Assembly (NCBI GenBank): GCA_003500135.1
Contig: DNTA01000320.1
Location: 1 to 6,540, forward strand
Direction: 5' to 3'
DNA from: Cytophagales bacterium
GTDB taxonomy: Bacteria; Bacteroidota; Bacteroidia; Cytophagales; Cyclobacteriaceae
DNA: 6,540 nucleotides
Positions 6,224 through 6,540 of the stretch are shown here, in pieces. Position 1 is the first letter of the stretch, and each line of letters begins with the position of its first letter. The notes beneath the pieces were generated by a model that had not been told where the DNA came from, did no database searches, and saw nothing but the letters and a program-made list of their open reading frames with translations. Both the position numbers and the translations under genes were made by a program.

Positions 6224-6238
6224 ACGGCGAGACCGTTT
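6222..6238. terminator. Compact hairpin shared by two convergent stop codons
   Basis: AAACGG (6222-6227) and CCGTTT (6233-6238) pair around CGAGA. The hairpin includes the last two bases of the plus-strand TAA at 6221-6223 and the first base of the complement of the minus-strand TGA at 6240-6238. It fills the whole 14-base gap between the convergent genes. No long T-run follows on either side, so it may act as a weak two-way terminator or an mRNA 3'-end stabiliser. Confidence 0.4.
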
Positions 6239-6540
6239 CAGGACCTGAGCCACAGGTAATAGATATATGCCGCATAGAGCAATAAAAGCAGGGCGCCACC
6301 GGTTCGTCGTATCCTGCCATATTTTCCTACCACCTGGAAGATCACGATTAATGTGGCAGAAAAAATAATGACCAGCACATCCATATTGTTGATTTGGTCA
6401 AAAGGCAAGGGCTGAATAACGGCACTAAGACCTAAAATCCAGAGAATATTAAATATGTTACTCCCCACTACATTGCCTACGGCCATGTCGGCCCTGCCTT
6501 TTCTGGCTGCCACCGCTGAAGTAATTAGGGCTTCCTCAGA
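6238..6540 (-). CDS. Cation/Ca2+ exchanger (CaCA family), C-terminal end, cut by window edge
   Basis: The frame stays open to the right edge and gives 100 residues before TGA. It starts SEEALITSAVAARKG, then ADMAVGNVVGSNIFNILWILG, the second alpha-repeat signature (AVGNVxGSNIFN) of the YrbG-like Na+/Ca2+ or K+-dependent exchangers in the inner membrane. Two further hydrophobic helices follow (VLVIIFSATLIVIFQVVG, and ALLLLLYAAYIYYLW), with a basic loop KYGRIRRTGG between them and the C-terminus a few residues later, as in the family. A GTG codon at 6513 falls in frame but lies inside the conserved repeat, so it is not the start; the true start is outside the window. The usual PE of the alpha-repeat is not seen in its expected place (SEEAL instead of S-x-P-E-L). 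The ion carried cannot be told from this fragment. Confidence 0.88.
   Translation of the reverse strand, partial: SEEALITSAVAARKGRADMAVGNVVGSNIFNILWILGLSAVIQPLPFDQINNMDVLVIIFSATLIVIFQVVGKYGRIRRTGGALLLLLYAAYIYYLWLRS

Overview
The window looks like chromosome from a Bacteroidota bacterium, probably in or near the Cytophagia. It is moderately AT-rich. Two good promoter matches have the Bacteroidota -33/-7 form (TTG or TTTG, 18-20 bases, TATATTTG), most start codons lack a strong Shine-Dalgarno, and the protein types (OmpA-domain surface protein with a LamG domain, small Sec-exported beta-barrel) fit that group. This placement is inference; no marker gene settles the genus.

Layout, left to right. 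Positions 2-175 hold the C-terminal end of an IS630-type transposase cut by the window edge. A two-way hairpin terminator (244-276) separates it from a minus-strand tRNA-Leu(GAG) at 295-380, whose promoter is visible just upstream. A minus-strand cluster follows: egtB (3311-2052), egtD (2051-1107) and a small outer-membrane beta-barrel protein (1083-454). The spacings (0 and 23 bases) make one operon likely. A 238-base divergent intergenic region carries a good plus-strand promoter. On the plus strand come a secreted LamG-OmpA protein (3550-4890) and a 394-residue GNAT-like protein (5039-6223). The last feature is the C-terminal end of a minus-strand cation/Ca2+ exchanger (6540-6238), convergent with the GNAT-like gene across a 14-base gap.

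How the genes work together. EgtD trimethylates histidine to hercynine, and EgtB is the iron enzyme that joins a sulfur donor to hercynine as the sulfoxide, so the cluster encodes the core of ergothioneine synthesis. No egtA, egtC or egtE is visible here; the first two would be needed if gamma-glutamylcysteine were the sulfur donor, which hints at the cysteine-using version of the pathway. The barrel protein after egtD has no known link to ergothioneine. The LamG-OmpA protein probably ties an outer surface or periplasmic binding module to peptidoglycan. The GNAT-like protein and the exchanger appear to be unrelated neighbours.

I found no convincing undescribed multi-gene system. The points most worth checking are the egtBD-barrel operon, the likely EgtB subtype, the unusual alpha-repeat residues in the exchanger fragment, and the overlapping divergent promoters.
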